DNA of 45,481 bases from Chitinophagales bacterium (lineage in GTDB: Bacteria; Bacteroidota; Bacteroidia; Chitinophagales; Chitinophagaceae), in contig JANXQO010000005.1 in NCBI GenBank assembly GCA_025353485.1, positions 1 to 45,481 of the forward strand, read 5' to 3'. The notes beneath the pieces are model-generated. The model saw only the letters and a program-made list of their open reading frames with translations, searched no databases and had not been told where the DNA came from. Position 1 is the first letter of the stretch, and every line of letters begins with the position of its first letter. A program made the translations under genes and the position numbers. This document shows, in pieces, positions 26,700 to 35,664 of this stretch.

Positions 26700-27278
26700 C
26701 TACTTTCTCTTGCCAGTACCCATGCATTGTGTTTCCAGTTCAGCGCTATGTTCCTGTGATATAGCATTGGCTGCGGCTTTGCTTGGATATTCCTGCATTA
26801 GTTTTTGTAAAAGGCAATCACAAACCTGGGTAGCCGTACCGGCATCCATCGTTTTTATCCCTGTAGTAACACAATTCTGAAGGAATGTACCTTGATCGTC
26901 ATTTGACCATTGCTTTTGATTTGGGTTATTATTAGGATTATTATTTGGGTTATTATTTGTCTGATTACTTAAACAACCTCCTTTCAAATTTTCTACATCC
27001 TCCTTTGTCATTTTATTTTGGGCATCATTCTCATCAGGATATTTTTTTGATACCTTATCTTCCATACATGCACAATAGGTTTGGGCCTGCGCCTTACCCA
27101 TCCCGGCAGATGCACTGGTAACACAATCGTTTATAAATTTTTCGCTGAAATCTTTTGACCAGGTAGAATTTGTTGTATTATTTTTTACAGGGCCAAATAG
27201 ATTTTTATTATCGTTATTGCCTTGATTGCACGAAACAATAAGACAAAAAACTAAAAGATAAAAAAAGACTTTTTTCAT
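26700..27278 (-). CDS. double tetra-cysteine lipoprotein A
   Basis: This 192-residue predicted lipoprotein has a lipobox at LIVSC (about Cys17). It has two copies of a module of about 64 residues, each starting WS and spaced C-x16-C-x-C-x29/30-C, with CACM or CDCL in the centre and a KKYP or QEYP motif after it. The modules are separated by a linker with three NNNP units. I do not recognise the module; the Cys spacing suggests disulfides or metal binding. It is the third of three tandem paralogues on the minus strand. Its promoter region is nearly identical to that of paralogue B, indicating recent duplication. Confidence 0.75.
   Translation of the reverse strand: MKKVFFYLLVFCLIVSCNQGNNDNKNLFGPVKNNTTNSTWSKDFSEKFINDCVTSASAGMGKAQAQTYCACMEDKVSKKYPDENDAQNKMTKEDVENLKGGCLSNQTNNNPNNNPNNNPNQKQWSNDDQGTFLQNCVTTGIKTMDAGTATQVCDCLLQKLMQEYPSKAAANAISQEHSAELETQCMGTGKRK
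26923..26958. repeat. three 12-bp coding tandem repeats (NNNP)
   Basis: Three units of the 12-bp motif GGNTTATTATTN on the plus strand encode (NNNP)3 in the linker of lipoprotein A. Confidence 0.75.
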
Positions 27279-27313
27279 AATTGATAGTTTTTATGTTTGA
27301 AAAAAATATTTTA

Positions 27314-27327
27314 GACTTTAAACAGTC
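27314..27327. promoter_or_regulatory. conserved palindrome upstream of lipoprotein A
   Basis: GACTTTAAACAGTC is a near-perfect palindrome about 36 bp before the start codon. It is repeated identically at 28125-28138 before lipoprotein B, within otherwise conserved leaders. It could be an operator, or it may simply be carried by the duplication. Confidence 0.4.
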
Positions 27328-27401
27328 ATATCTTTTTCTTTTTCTGCAACCATCCCAAAACGAACGTTACTGATTCAGTAATTATTTGTACTCTTTCAAA
27401 A

Positions 27402-28085
27402 TCACTCTTTTCCCTTTCCATTACCCATGCATTCTCTTTCCAGTTCATCATTATATTCCTGTGTATAAGCATTATTGGCTGCGGCTCTGCTGGGATATTT
27501 CTGCATAAGCTTTTGCATCATGCAATCGCATAATTGAGTAGCAGCACCGCCATCCATTCTTTTCACTGCTAATGTAACACAAGTCTGCAGGAATGTACCT
27601 TGATCGTCATTTGACCATTGCTTTTGGGTCGGATTATCATTCGGTTTATTATTCGGGTTATTATTCGGATTATTATTCGGATTATTATTAGGGTTATTAT
27701 TAGGGTTATTATTCGGATTATTATTTGGATTATTATTTGGGTTATTATTAGGGTTATTATTTGTTTGATTACTTAAACAGCCGCCTTTTAAATTTTCTAC
27801 CTCCTCTTTTGTTACTTTATTTTGGGCATCGTTCTCATCAGGATATTTTTTTGATATTTTATCCTGCATACATGCACAATAGGTTTGAGCCTGCGCCTGC
27901 CCCATCCCGGCAGTAGCACTCTTAACACAATCATTCATAAATTTTTCGCTGAAATCTTTTGACCAGGTGGAATTTGTAGTATTGGTATTTTTTTGCTGGT
28001 TAAATATATTTTCCTTTTTATCAGGACCCGGTTTACATGAAATAATAAGACATCCAACAAAAAAATACAAAATGACTTTTTTCAT
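27402..28085 (-). CDS. double tetra-cysteine lipoprotein B with expanded NNNP linker
   Basis: This 227-residue paralogue of lipoprotein A has a lipobox LIISC. Its modules share the C-x16-C-x-C-x29/30-C spacing, starting with WSKDFSEKF and WSNDDQGTF. The linker between the modules is expanded to 11 four-residue units (nine NNNP, then NNKP and NDNP), against three in A. The first modules are almost identical between A and B, whereas paralogue C is more distant. Predicted location is the outer membrane or periplasm. Function is unknown. Confidence 0.75.
   Translation of the reverse strand: MKKVILYFFVGCLIISCKPGPDKKENIFNQQKNTNTTNSTWSKDFSEKFMNDCVKSATAGMGQAQAQTYCACMQDKISKKYPDENDAQNKVTKEEVENLKGGCLSNQTNNNPNNNPNNNPNNNPNNNPNNNPNNNPNNNPNNNPNNKPNDNPTQKQWSNDDQGTFLQTCVTLAVKRMDGGAATQLCDCMMQKLMQKYPSRAAANNAYTQEYNDELERECMGNGKGKE
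27631..27762. repeat. eleven-unit 12-bp coding minisatellite
   Basis: 132 bp are made of 11 consecutive 12-bp units (plus-strand pattern GGNTTATTATTN). They encode the NNNP linker of lipoprotein B. In the paralogue A only three units are present, so the array has changed length since duplication. Confidence 0.8.
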
Positions 28086-28124
28086 AATTGATAGTTTTAG
28101 TTTTGAAAATTAAAAAAATATTTA

Positions 28125-28138
28125 GACTTTAAACAGTC
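28125..28138. promoter_or_regulatory. conserved palindrome upstream of lipoprotein B
   Basis: GACTTTAAACAGTC is identical to the site at 27314-27327 and lies about 40 bp before the start codon of B. Confidence 0.4.
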
Positions 28139-28300
28139 ATACCTTTTTTTCTTTTTTTGTAAACAATCACAATATGCATAGTGCCGATCTCTATTATTTT
28201 TATTGGTTTCACAGGCTTTAAAAAAAACTTTTTTACTGAGGTATAAGCCTGATTCAGAAAGTGCCTGTTGAGTTAAAGCACCTTCTTTATAATCATACTA

Positions 28301-28996
28301 TTATCTTCCCAAACAATCTGAGGCTAATGAGCTCATATGAGTTTTAGAAACATTTCCAACATCTTTTGAATTAGGATACTCCTGCATCAATTTTTTCAGC
28401 ATACAATCGCAATAATTATTTGCTGCGTTTGTACCCAATGTTTTACTTGCTCCGGGAGTACAATTATCCATAAATTCACGTTGATCAGAAAGAGACCAAC
28501 TTTGCGAGTTGTAATTATTTGGTTGATTCGGTTGATTTGGTTGATTTGGTTGATTCGGATTATTGTAATTATTTGGTTGATTTGGATTATTAGGATTGCT
28601 TTGTGTAGAATTGGTTGTACAGCCAGACCTCATACTTTCGATATCAGCTGCGGTAAGCTTTGCGTCTACATCATTCTCATTAGGATATTTTGCTTCTACT
28701 TTTACAACCATGCAATTACAATAACTGGATGCTTGTGATTCGCTCACTTGCTCAGATGCTTTAGTAATACAACCCTGTACAAATTTATCACGATAATTTT
28801 TTGACCAACCGGAATTGTTTGAATTATTAGGATTAGAATTGTTTGAATTCTTTTTAAGATCCCCTATATCAGGCATTTTTAATCCCTTGTTTGATGTATT
28901 TGTGGAATCATTTGTTTTGATTTCCGTTGTTGATTTTGGCTTGCATCCTGCAAAAATCATAATTGCAATAATTAAAATAGAAGATGTGATTCTCAT
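28301..28996 (-). CDS. double tetra-cysteine lipoprotein C
   Basis: The 231-residue first gene of the three-gene array has a lipobox at IFAGC. It has two modules with the same C-x16-C-x-C-x29/30-C spacing (WSKNYRDKF with CNCM; WSLSDQREF with CDCM). They are joined by an Asn/Pro/Gln linker with NQP units in place of NNNP. The Cys spacing is exactly conserved although the other residues have diverged, which suggests selection on the Cys framework. The gap to B (215 bp) holds only A/T-rich sequence and the B promoter region, so each gene may be transcribed separately. Confidence 0.75.
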   Translation of the reverse strand: MRITSSILIIAIMIFAGCKPKSTTEIKTNDSTNTSNKGLKMPDIGDLKKNSNNSNPNNSNNSGWSKNYRDKFVQGCITKASEQVSESQASSYCNCMVVKVEAKYPNENDVDAKLTAADIESMRSGCTTNSTQSNPNNPNQPNNYNNPNQPNQPNQPNQPNNYNSQSWSLSDQREFMDNCTPGASKTLGTNAANNYCDCMLKKLMQEYPNSKDVGNVSKTHMSSLASDCLGR

Positions 28997-29090
28997 TTTG
29001 TTTTAGTTTTATATTTATAATATTTTCATACGGTAATTAAAAGATACACAAAAGATATAAAGATTTAGTTCTTTAAAAAATAAAAATATA

Positions 29091-30416
29091 TTATTCTCCC
29101 CATATTTCATCTTTTCCATCTATCCATAATTTTACCTGGGCATTGGTGATGGACTTTGGCCTTTCAAGAGGAAAGCCGAAAGCCCTGTCCCAGCAAAGGC
29201 TTGCCAATACTCCCAATGCTCTTGAAACACCAAATAAAACGGTATAAAATTCATATTCTTTCATTCCATAATGAACCAATAAAGCGCCGCTATGAGCATC
29301 TACATTCGGCCACGGATTTTTTATTTTTCCAAGAGATTGTAAAATAGGTGGTACTGCTTCGTAAATATTCCAAACTGTTTTAACTAAGGGATCATCAGGC
29401 ATATGCTTTTTACCAAATTCCATTTGTGCAGTAAACCTTGGATCTGTTTTACGCAACACCGCATGACCGTACCCGGGTACCACTTTTCCTTCCAGTAAAG
29501 TTTTTTTAACGTACTCAACAATTTGCTCTTTTGAAGGAAGTTCGGTATCTAATTCTTCTCTCATGTCGAATATCCATTTAATAACTTCCTGGTTTGCCAA
29601 ACCGTGTAATGGGCCTGCAAGGCCATTCATTCCTGCTGCGAAACTTAGGTATGGATCACTTAATGCAGAGCCAACCAAATGCGTGGTGTGTGCAGATACA
29701 TTACCACCCTCATGATCGGCGTGAATGGTCATATACAATCGCATTAATTCTTTAAAACCCTCATCTTCATATCCCATCATATGAGCGAAATTGCCAGCCC
29801 AATCCAGCAATCCATTCGGTTGAATATGATCCCCATTTTTATATTTTCGCCGATAGATATATGCGGCAACCCTCGGCAGCCGTGATATAAGATCCATCGA
29901 ATCATCAAACACCGCCTCCCAATAATCTTTTTTATTAAGGCCTGCTGCATATTTTTTTGCAAACTGACTTTCGGTTTGCAATGCCATAATAGCTACTACA
30001 AACTGCGTCATAGGGTGTGTAGTAACAGGCAATGCTTCGATAGTTGCAAATACATGATTTGGAACATGGCTGCGGCGTTGCCAAACACTGGTAAGATGTT
30101 GTACATCTTCATCTGTTGGCAATTCACCCACCAACATAAGATAAAATAAACCTTCAGGTAAAGGCTCTGATCCACCGGGAGACTTGGGTAATTTTTGTTG
30201 CAATTCAGGAATTGAATATCCCCGAAACCGGATACCTTCCTGGGCATCAAGTAAAGATGTTTCGGTAACAAGGCCGGTAATTCCCCGCATGCCCTGGTAA
30301 ACCTGGGATAAAAAAACTTCGCCTATCTTTTTATCCCCATGCTGTTTTAAAATTTCCTTCATCTCTGCAGACATGATATCAGCCTTTTCTTTGAATTTAT
30401 CTTTGATAACACCCAT
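29091..30416 (-). CDS. gltA: citrate synthase, eukaryotic/mitochondrial type
   Basis: The 441-residue enzyme condenses acetyl-CoA and oxaloacetate to citrate in the TCA cycle. The active-site blocks are intact: [30 protein letters not shown] (first catalytic His), [15 protein letters not shown] (second His) and [10 protein letters not shown] (catalytic Asp). These blocks and the FPLERPKS end follow the mitochondrial citrate synthases much more closely than the usual bacterial type II hexameric enzymes. Some Bacteroidota are known to have this type. The gene is alone on the minus strand, followed downstream by lipoprotein C. Confidence 0.93.
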   Translation of the reverse strand: MGVIKDKFKEKADIMSAEMKEILKQHGDKKIGEVFLSQVYQGMRGITGLVTETSLLDAQEGIRFRGYSIPELQQKLPKSPGGSEPLPEGLFYLMLVGELPTDEDVQHLTSVWQRRSHVPNHVFATIEALPVTTHPMTQFVVAIMALQTESQFAKKYAAGLNKKDYWEAVFDDSMDLISRLPRVAAYIYRRKYKNGDHIQPNGLLDWAGNFAHMMGYEDEGFKELMRLYMTIHADHEGGNVSAHTTHLVGSALSDPYLSFAAGMNGLAGPLHGLANQEVIKWIFDMREELDTELPSKEQIVEYVKKTLLEGKVVPGYGHAVLRKTDPRFTAQMEFGKKHMPDDPLVKTVWNIYEAVPPILQSLGKIKNPWPNVDAHSGALLVHYGMKEYEFYTVLFGVSRALGVLASLCWDRAFGFPLERPKSITNAQVKLWIDGKDEIWGE

Positions 30417-30492
30417 AAATTTTATTTAGCAGTAAAGTTAATAAAAGTCAATGGTCAATAGTAAGTAGTCAATAGATAAAATGAATTAAATT

Positions 30493-30607
30493 AAGAGAAT
30501 CTCTAATAACAGAAAGTTTAAACTTTCCAATAGTTTAAATTAAGCATTGGCGTTAGTTTATAATTGCCAACTTTTGGAAAGTTCAATAATTAGAGATGCC
30601 CTTTAAT
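30493..30607. repeat. MITE-like intergenic inverted-repeat element
   Basis: Imperfect arms of about 45 bp (left: GAATCTCTAATAACAGAAAG; right, read in reverse: CATCTCTAATTATTGAACTT) enclose a short core. The element lies between citrate synthase and the frameshifted lipoprotein gene. No ORF lies inside. Confidence 0.55.
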
Positions 30608-30652
30608 TTATTTTGAATTTAATTACGGCAAGCTTTATTTATGTCCATACAC

Positions 30653-31799
30653 CTACCAATTAGCAACTGCGGCAATCCTGTTTTTTATCTGCGGATAAAT
30701 TCGTTGAGAGAGCTTATTCAAAATATCTTCTTTATCTGGAATTTGATAATTATTATTGTTGAGTAATGCATAATCATTATTGCTTAATGCTCTTGAATCC
30801 CCATAGTAAGTTGCATACTCTTCCTGCCAGTTAAACTGATCGCTGTACCGGCCAGGTTGTTATATTTCTTCCCGTGTTTATATCCGTTATTTTTAATTCC
30901 ATATCGCCGGAGGCGGTAAAATATTTTTTTACAATGTTTAATGTAGCAGTAACCGTTTGGTAATAAACTTTACCGGAAGTATCCCTGCCTGTTTCAATTT
31001 GCCTGCTTATATTCCGTGAATATTGGTTGGTAATTGGTTGTGGAATATTTAAGTACATCCATGTAAGATCAACTTCCCAATCAGGGCGGATATTTTCTCT
31101 TCTTGCTTCCCAATCTGTATAAAATTGTGAAGGAGAAGTTTTATTATAATTTCCGCCAAGATCATTTACTAAACTTCTTTGAAAATAATCGTTGTTAAAG
31201 TTGTTTCCATAATTATTCCATCCCATGCTGTTGTAAAAAAATGTATTATCTCTAACAGGATTAATTACAACTTTTACAACACTGTTTTCAAAAGCTATAT
31301 TTATTTGCTGACGAACATCCTTATATCCGGGCATAAATTCATTTGCTTTTTTAAATGAATAATATGCATTTCGTGCCGATTGCTTATCACCATTCTTCAA
31401 ATTCGAGATACCAATATTGTAATAAGCTTCAGCTCCATTTTGTTTTGCAATTTGCATTTCGGAAGTATAGGATGAAGCGTTAACTATTTTTGCTGCTGCT
31501 GAGTTGGTAATTACTTCCGATAAATTTTTTAAGGCTTCATATTCCTTAATAATTTTGATCCAGCGATCAGGTTCGGTTAATGTATTATACACTTCAATTT
31601 TATCAAGGTGACTTTTTGCCGCTTCCTTATATAAGTTGGTAACTGTATTTTTTAATTCTGTGTTAGAGGGATCTTTATCTAATTTTTTTATCACACTAAA
31701 TAAAGTTTTATCCTCTGTGGTTTTGGGGATGCTCTTGCTGGAATTGCAAGCCGCAAATAAAAAAGTAATAAAAGAAAGATATAGGTAAATGTATCTCAT
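30653..31799 (-). pseudogene. putative lipoprotein with TPR-like helices, frameshifted near the 3' end
   Basis: The frame from ATG 31799 encodes a lipoprotein (lipobox LFAAC) of 322 residues. It has Lys/Asn-rich helices that include one TPR-like unit (AEAYYNIGISNLKNGDKQSARNAYYSF) and a beta-rich C-terminal half, and it stops at 30831. One base out of phase, at about 30848-30856, a coherent C-terminus begins (RYSDQFNWQEEYATYYGDSR) and runs about 66 codons to TAG at 30653. The span of 1147 nt is one base over a multiple of three, so one extra base explains the break. Either the gene is recently inactivated or truncated, or there is a sequencing error. The family is not recognised. Confidence 0.7.
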
Positions 31800-31894
31800 G
31801 TTCCTTATTTATACTTCAATTTACAAAAAGGATATACTACCCTGCTACAATAAATAGTTATAAAAAACCTGGCATTTAAAAATTAACAACATTA

Positions 31895-32776
31895 TTATTT
31901 TTTACCAAAGTGCTCCCATAATAGTTTTGAAATTTTCCTGGTAAGTACCCAGGCTTCATTATTTTCTTTCCAGCTTGTATCCTTATTGTTTTTTGTGCAG
32001 ATAGAAAATATATATGGATTCTTTGGAGCCATTACTAATAGCGTTTCACTTCTTGATTCATCCACTGCGCCACTTTTTGCAGCCACAAAAATGATTGAAG
32101 GAATTTGAGAGATCGCTTCTTCATCCCAATAATCTCTGCCCATTAAACGCAACATTCTTTGTGAAGAACTGTCGCTTATAATTTCTCCTCTATAAATTTT
32201 TTCAAAGAGACTAACCATTTCATAAGGAGTTGTTTGCCCCCATCCATATTGTGTTCTGTTTATTTCTCTTTCCGGTGTTCTTGAATTTACTCTTGTATTT
32301 TTAAATCCCAAACTTTCTAATATTTCATTTATCCTTTTACCACCACCGGCTAAACTTTGCAGCCAAAGGCTTGCGGTGTTATCGCTCATCGTAAGCATCA
32401 GCATAATTACTTTGCTCAATTCTATCTGTTCATTATTTTTAAATGAGCCCAATATATCAACACCGGCATACAATAATGAATCCTTATAAGTTAGGGTTTG
32501 GTGATATTGTAATTCTCCTTTGTTTATCTTATCCATTACTCCTGTTAAGATCGGGATCTTAACCATACTGGCTGTAGGAAATATTGTATCAGCATTAATG
32601 GAGGCGATCTTATTCGTTCTAAGATCTTTTACATATATGCCTATGTCTCCAGTAAAGCCTTTTATTAATTCTTCAATCTGCCGTTGCAGCGGCTTATTTA
32701 TTTTTTGTTTTTGGCCGTTAGAAACAAGGAAATTTCCCATCAATAAAAAGCAAACTAATGTTGATCTCATACACAC
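31895..32776 (-). CDS. class A beta-lactamase-type serine hydrolase
   Basis: This 293-residue secreted enzyme (signal peptide 1-22) has all class A motifs: SMVK (Ser70, Lys73), SDN (131-133), EREIN in the omega loop (Glu169, Asn173) and KSG (234-236). The numbering coincides closely with Ambler positions even though it is plain residue numbering. The motifs are complete, so beta-lactam hydrolysis is plausible. The alternative is a D-Ala-D-Ala peptidase-like protein, but a Glu166 equivalent favours a beta-lactamase. No regulator or mobile element is adjacent, so it appears to be a resident chromosomal gene. Confidence 0.85.
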   Translation of the reverse strand: MCMRSTLVCFLLMGNFLVSNGQKQKINKPLQRQIEELIKGFTGDIGIYVKDLRTNKIASINADTIFPTASMVKIPILTGVMDKINKGELQYHQTLTYKDSLLYAGVDILGSFKNNEQIELSKVIMLMLTMSDNTASLWLQSLAGGGKRINEILESLGFKNTRVNSRTPEREINRTQYGWGQTTPYEMVSLFEKIYRGEIISDSSSQRMLRLMGRDYWDEEAISQIPSIIFVAAKSGAVDESRSETLLVMAPKNPYIFSICTKNNKDTSWKENNEAWVLTRKISKLLWEHFGKK

Positions 32777-32965
32777 GATTTTTTTAAAAGTAGGCCAAAT
32801 AAATAAGATTTTTACCCTCCGTTCATAAAATTATTCTACCATTCATCTATTAATGCAAGATTATTTTTTAATGATAAAATCCTTTGAAATGCAGTGTGAA
32901 TAAGATTTTCCACAAAGGGCAGTTATATTAACAACCAGCTACTATAAAAAATATGGTATTATGTA

Positions 32966-32996
32966 TTGCATAGTATTAAATTAGTTCCTATCTTTG
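32966..32996 (+). promoter_or_regulatory. consensus Bacteroidota promoter of padR-pspC
   Basis: TTG (32966-32968), a 20-nt spacer and TATCTTTG (32989-32996) match both consensus elements exactly. The promoter lies 39 bp before the padR start. Confidence 0.7.
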
Positions 32997-33035
32997 GTTA
33001 AGAATTGAGAAAAACAGATCAAAAAAACAGACATC

Positions 33036-33398
33036 ATGAATATAGATAACACAGCAAGCCAAATGCGAAAAGGAGTATTGGAATTCTGTATTCTTTCAGT
33101 AATTCAATTAGGTGAAGCTTATCCTTCAGATATCATTGATAAAATGAAGGCGGCTAATCTTAATATCCTGGAAGGAACACTTTATCCACTTCTTACCCGG
33201 TTAAAGAACGCAGAATTTTTAACCTATCGCTGGGTAGAAAGTAACAGCGGCCCCCCACGAAAATATTTTATGCTTACTGAAAAAGGGGCAGCATTTTATA
33301 AAGAATTAGAAGCCACATGGATGGAACTTGCCAATGCTGTTGAAATGATAACCTCTGATAAAAACCCAAATAAAACTTCAACTTCAACAAACCAATAA
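33036..33398 (+). CDS. PadR-family transcriptional regulator
   Basis: This is a 120-residue winged-helix protein with the PadR pattern: RKGVLEFCILSVIQLGEAYPSDIIDKM, then LNILEGTLYPLLTRLKNAEFLTY recognition helix and the GPPRKYFMLTEKG wing. It is short, with no C-terminal dimerisation extension, as in the small s-type PadR proteins. It is 11 bp upstream of a PspC-domain gene and very likely regulates this operon, from its own promoter. The pair PadR-PspC is recurrent in Bacteroidota. The effector is unknown; envelope stress is a fair guess. Confidence 0.92.
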   Translation: MNIDNTASQMRKGVLEFCILSVIQLGEAYPSDIIDKMKAANLNILEGTLYPLLTRLKNAEFLTYRWVESNSGPPRKYFMLTEKGAAFYKELEATWMELANAVEMITSDKNPNKTSTSTNQ

Positions 33399-33409
33399 AT
33401 ACAACTGAG

Positions 33410-35548
33410 ATGAAAAAAGTAATTAATATAAATTTCCAGGGGCGGGTGGTTCCAATTGAGGAAACATCTTACGACCTATTAAAACAATATACCGATAGCC
33501 TGAGAAATTATTTCGCAAATGAAGAAGGTCGTGATGAGATAATTAATGATATTGAAAGCCGCATCAGTGAGCTTTTTCAGGAACGCATTAAAAATGGCGC
33601 AACCTGTATTACTGATGATGACATAAATGGTATCATAAATAATATCGGTCGCCCACAGGATCTGGCAGATGCTGACAGTGCATCTACAGATAGTTCTTAT
33701 ACAAATAAAAGTCAGGATACTAAAGGAGAATATCAGCAAACCGCTTTTACTTCTGGTAAAAAATTGTATCGGGATGCCAACAATAAAATTCTTGGTGGTG
33801 TGTGCAGTGGTATTGCAGCGTATTTTAATATTGAACCAATAATTGTAAGGCTTGTGTTTGTGTTTTCAGGAATAGGATTTTTGGCATATATATTATTATG
33901 GGCTTTTGTACCCAGCAGCGATTCAGTGCAAAATGGTGTGCGCAAAAGGATGTACAGAAACCCTGATAATAAAATTATTGCAGGTGTATGCAGTGGTATT
34001 GCCAGTTACTTTAATATAAACGTATGGATACCAAGAATTTTATTTTTAATTCCTTTTATATCGTTCTTTTTTAGGTGGGCACATTTTGGTCCGCTATCAT
34101 TTCCAAATTTTATAGGCTTTTCATTTAGCCCCGGCAGTTTATTGATCTATGTTATTTTATGGCTGGTTATTCCTGAAGCTGCTACAACCTCAGAAAAATT
34201 AGAAATGAAGGGAGAAAGAGTTGACCTGAATTCAATAAAAAATTCTGTAAAAGAAGAAATGAAAGGGGTAAAAGAAAGAATAAATGTTGTGGGTAAACAA
34301 GGTGCAGAGTTTGGCAAAAAAATGGGGGATGAATTTGCTTATGCAGCAAAAAAAACAAGAACATCTTTAGGAGATATTATTATAGTATTGCTTAAGATAT
34401 TTGTGTATTTTCTTTTAGGCATATTTGCTTTAGTCTCCTTTGGATTTGCTATTGGAGCAACGGGCATATTTCCTTTTAAAGATTATTTAATAAGAGATGG
34501 ATGGCAAAACTTTTTTGCCTGGGGTACACTTATATTTTTCATTTATGTTCCGGTAATCGGCATTATCACATGGCTTATAAGAAGGATTGCTAAAATAAAA
34601 AGCAATAGCAAGATGATGAGGATTGGGATCATAAGTTTATGGGCATTAGGATGGGTATGTTTTATATCTCTGATTGCTTCTGTTAGTAAAGATTTTAAAA
34701 GCATGAATACTATAAATGAAGAAAAAATTTCCCTTGTAAATCCTTCGGCAAGTATTATGCAGGTATCTTATAATTCTAATGGAAGATACAACCGCTTCAG
34801 GATGGAACCATTTGCAAGCTTTACAGAGGATACTGCTTATGTAGATAATGTGAGCCTTCGCATAATAAAGTCTGCTAACGATAGTTTCCAGGTAACACTT
34901 ACAAAATTTTGTAACGGACGTACAAGGCATTATGCTGATACACTGGCAGCGCTTATGAACTATAATGTTTCACAAAAAGATTCTACACTTTTAATTGACA
35001 GGGGCGTTCCTATTACTGAAGAGGATAAATTCCGCAATCAACATGTAGTCATCACCATCGCAGTTCCGGTAGGCAAAAGCATCCAGATAAATAAAAGAGT
35101 TGGATGGGGAAACTGGGAACGCTTTCAATTTCCATGGACGGAGAATGGCGATGATTATGATTGGGAAACAGAAAGCTTTTCATGGTATAATCACCAGGGC
35201 GAGCAACTGATAATGAAAGAAGATGGTTTGTATACCCTTGATGGAAAACCTGCCAGTGAAGACTGGAGGCATAAAAGAACAATTTATAAAAAGATAGGCC
35301 CTAATAAAGTAAAAGTAACTGTAGATGATGGTGATGAAAGCGATGATAATAATCCCGGTTACCGTTACGATGATACACAAAAATCCATTGACTCTTTAAA
35401 AGTGGTAAAAGAAAAACAAATTCAAAAAATGAAGGATTCATTGCAAAAGAAAAAAGAAGAGCTGGAAAAGAAGTTGCAAAAAATTGATCAGAATACCAAT
35501 GCCGATGCATTAAGCGGTAAAAAATTCGATTTTATAATGAGTATATGA
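33410..35548 (+). CDS. membrane protein with two PspC domains
   Basis: This 712-residue protein starts with a cytoplasmic helical domain (about 1-95, YDLLKQYTDSLRNYF... IESRISELFQERIKNG). It is followed by two PspC domains (about 118-172, KLYRDANNKILGGVCSGIAAYF; 180-260, MYRNPDNKIIAGVCSGIASYF) with their transmembrane helices. An amphipathic segment and further helices (about 325-440) come next, then a large beta-rich and charged C-terminal part that ends in a coiled coil. PspC partners are linked to envelope-stress sensing. It is in an operon with PadR, and a GNRA-loop terminator follows about 75 bp downstream. Confidence 0.88.
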   Translation: MKKVININFQGRVVPIEETSYDLLKQYTDSLRNYFANEEGRDEIINDIESRISELFQERIKNGATCITDDDINGIINNIGRPQDLADADSASTDSSYTNKSQDTKGEYQQTAFTSGKKLYRDANNKILGGVCSGIAAYFNIEPIIVRLVFVFSGIGFLAYILLWAFVPSSDSVQNGVRKRMYRNPDNKIIAGVCSGIASYFNINVWIPRILFLIPFISFFFRWAHFGPLSFPNFIGFSFSPGSLLIYVILWLVIPEAATTSEKLEMKGERVDLNSIKNSVKEEMKGVKERINVVGKQGAEFGKKMGDEFAYAAKKTRTSLGDIIIVLLKIFVYFLLGIFALVSFGFAIGATGIFPFKDYLIRDGWQNFFAWGTLIFFIYVPVIGIITWLIRRIAKIKSNSKMMRIGIISLWALGWVCFISLIASVSKDFKSMNTINEEKISLVNPSASIMQVSYNSNGRYNRFRMEPFASFTEDTAYVDNVSLRIIKSANDSFQVTLTKFCNGRTRHYADTLAALMNYNVSQKDSTLLIDRGVPITEEDKFRNQHVVITIAVPVGKSIQINKRVGWGNWERFQFPWTENGDDYDWETESFSWYNHQGEQLIMKEDGLYTLDGKPASEDWRHKRTIYKKIGPNKVKVTVDDGDESDDNNPGYRYDDTQKSIDSLKVVKEKQIQKMKDSLQKKKEELEKKLQKIDQNTNADALSGKKFDFIMSI

Positions 35549-35550
35549 TT

Positions 35551-35582
35551 AATCCTCTCCTTTGGAGAGGGAAGGGTGAGGT
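35551..35582. repeat. C-run/G-run repeat copy downstream of pspC
   Basis: CCTCTCCTTTGGAGAGGGAA forms a CTCTCC/GGAGAG hairpin, a copy of the family seen at 19776 and 41661. It lies between the pspC stop and the terminator. Confidence 0.5.
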
Positions 35583-35623
35583 AAAATAGTTTCAATAGTT
35601 AAGTTGAAGTTGAAACAAAGCGG

Positions 35624-35652
35624 AGGCTCTTGCGAAAGCGGGAGCCTTTTTT
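35624..35652 (+). terminator. rho-independent terminator after pspC
   Basis: AGGCTCTTGC and GCGGGAGCCT (35624-35633 and 35638-35647) form a 10-bp stem with a GAAA tetraloop, including two G-U pairs. TTTTTT follows. Confidence 0.85.
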
Positions 35653-35664
35653 AATTAGTACGAT

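Noticed and set aside
26923-27762. Repeated 12-bp blocks resembling a CRISPR or other array
   Set aside because: The units are contiguous with no spacers, are in frame with the lipoprotein genes and encode NNNP.
28481-29006. Plus-strand ORFs opposite the lipoprotein C gene
   Set aside because: Their low-complexity Ile/Leu/Trp-rich translation is the complement of the Asn/Pro linker and they have no start context.
30848-30856. Programmed ribosomal frameshift
   Set aside because: No slippery heptamer or downstream pseudoknot-like structure was seen; a one-base insertion is simpler.
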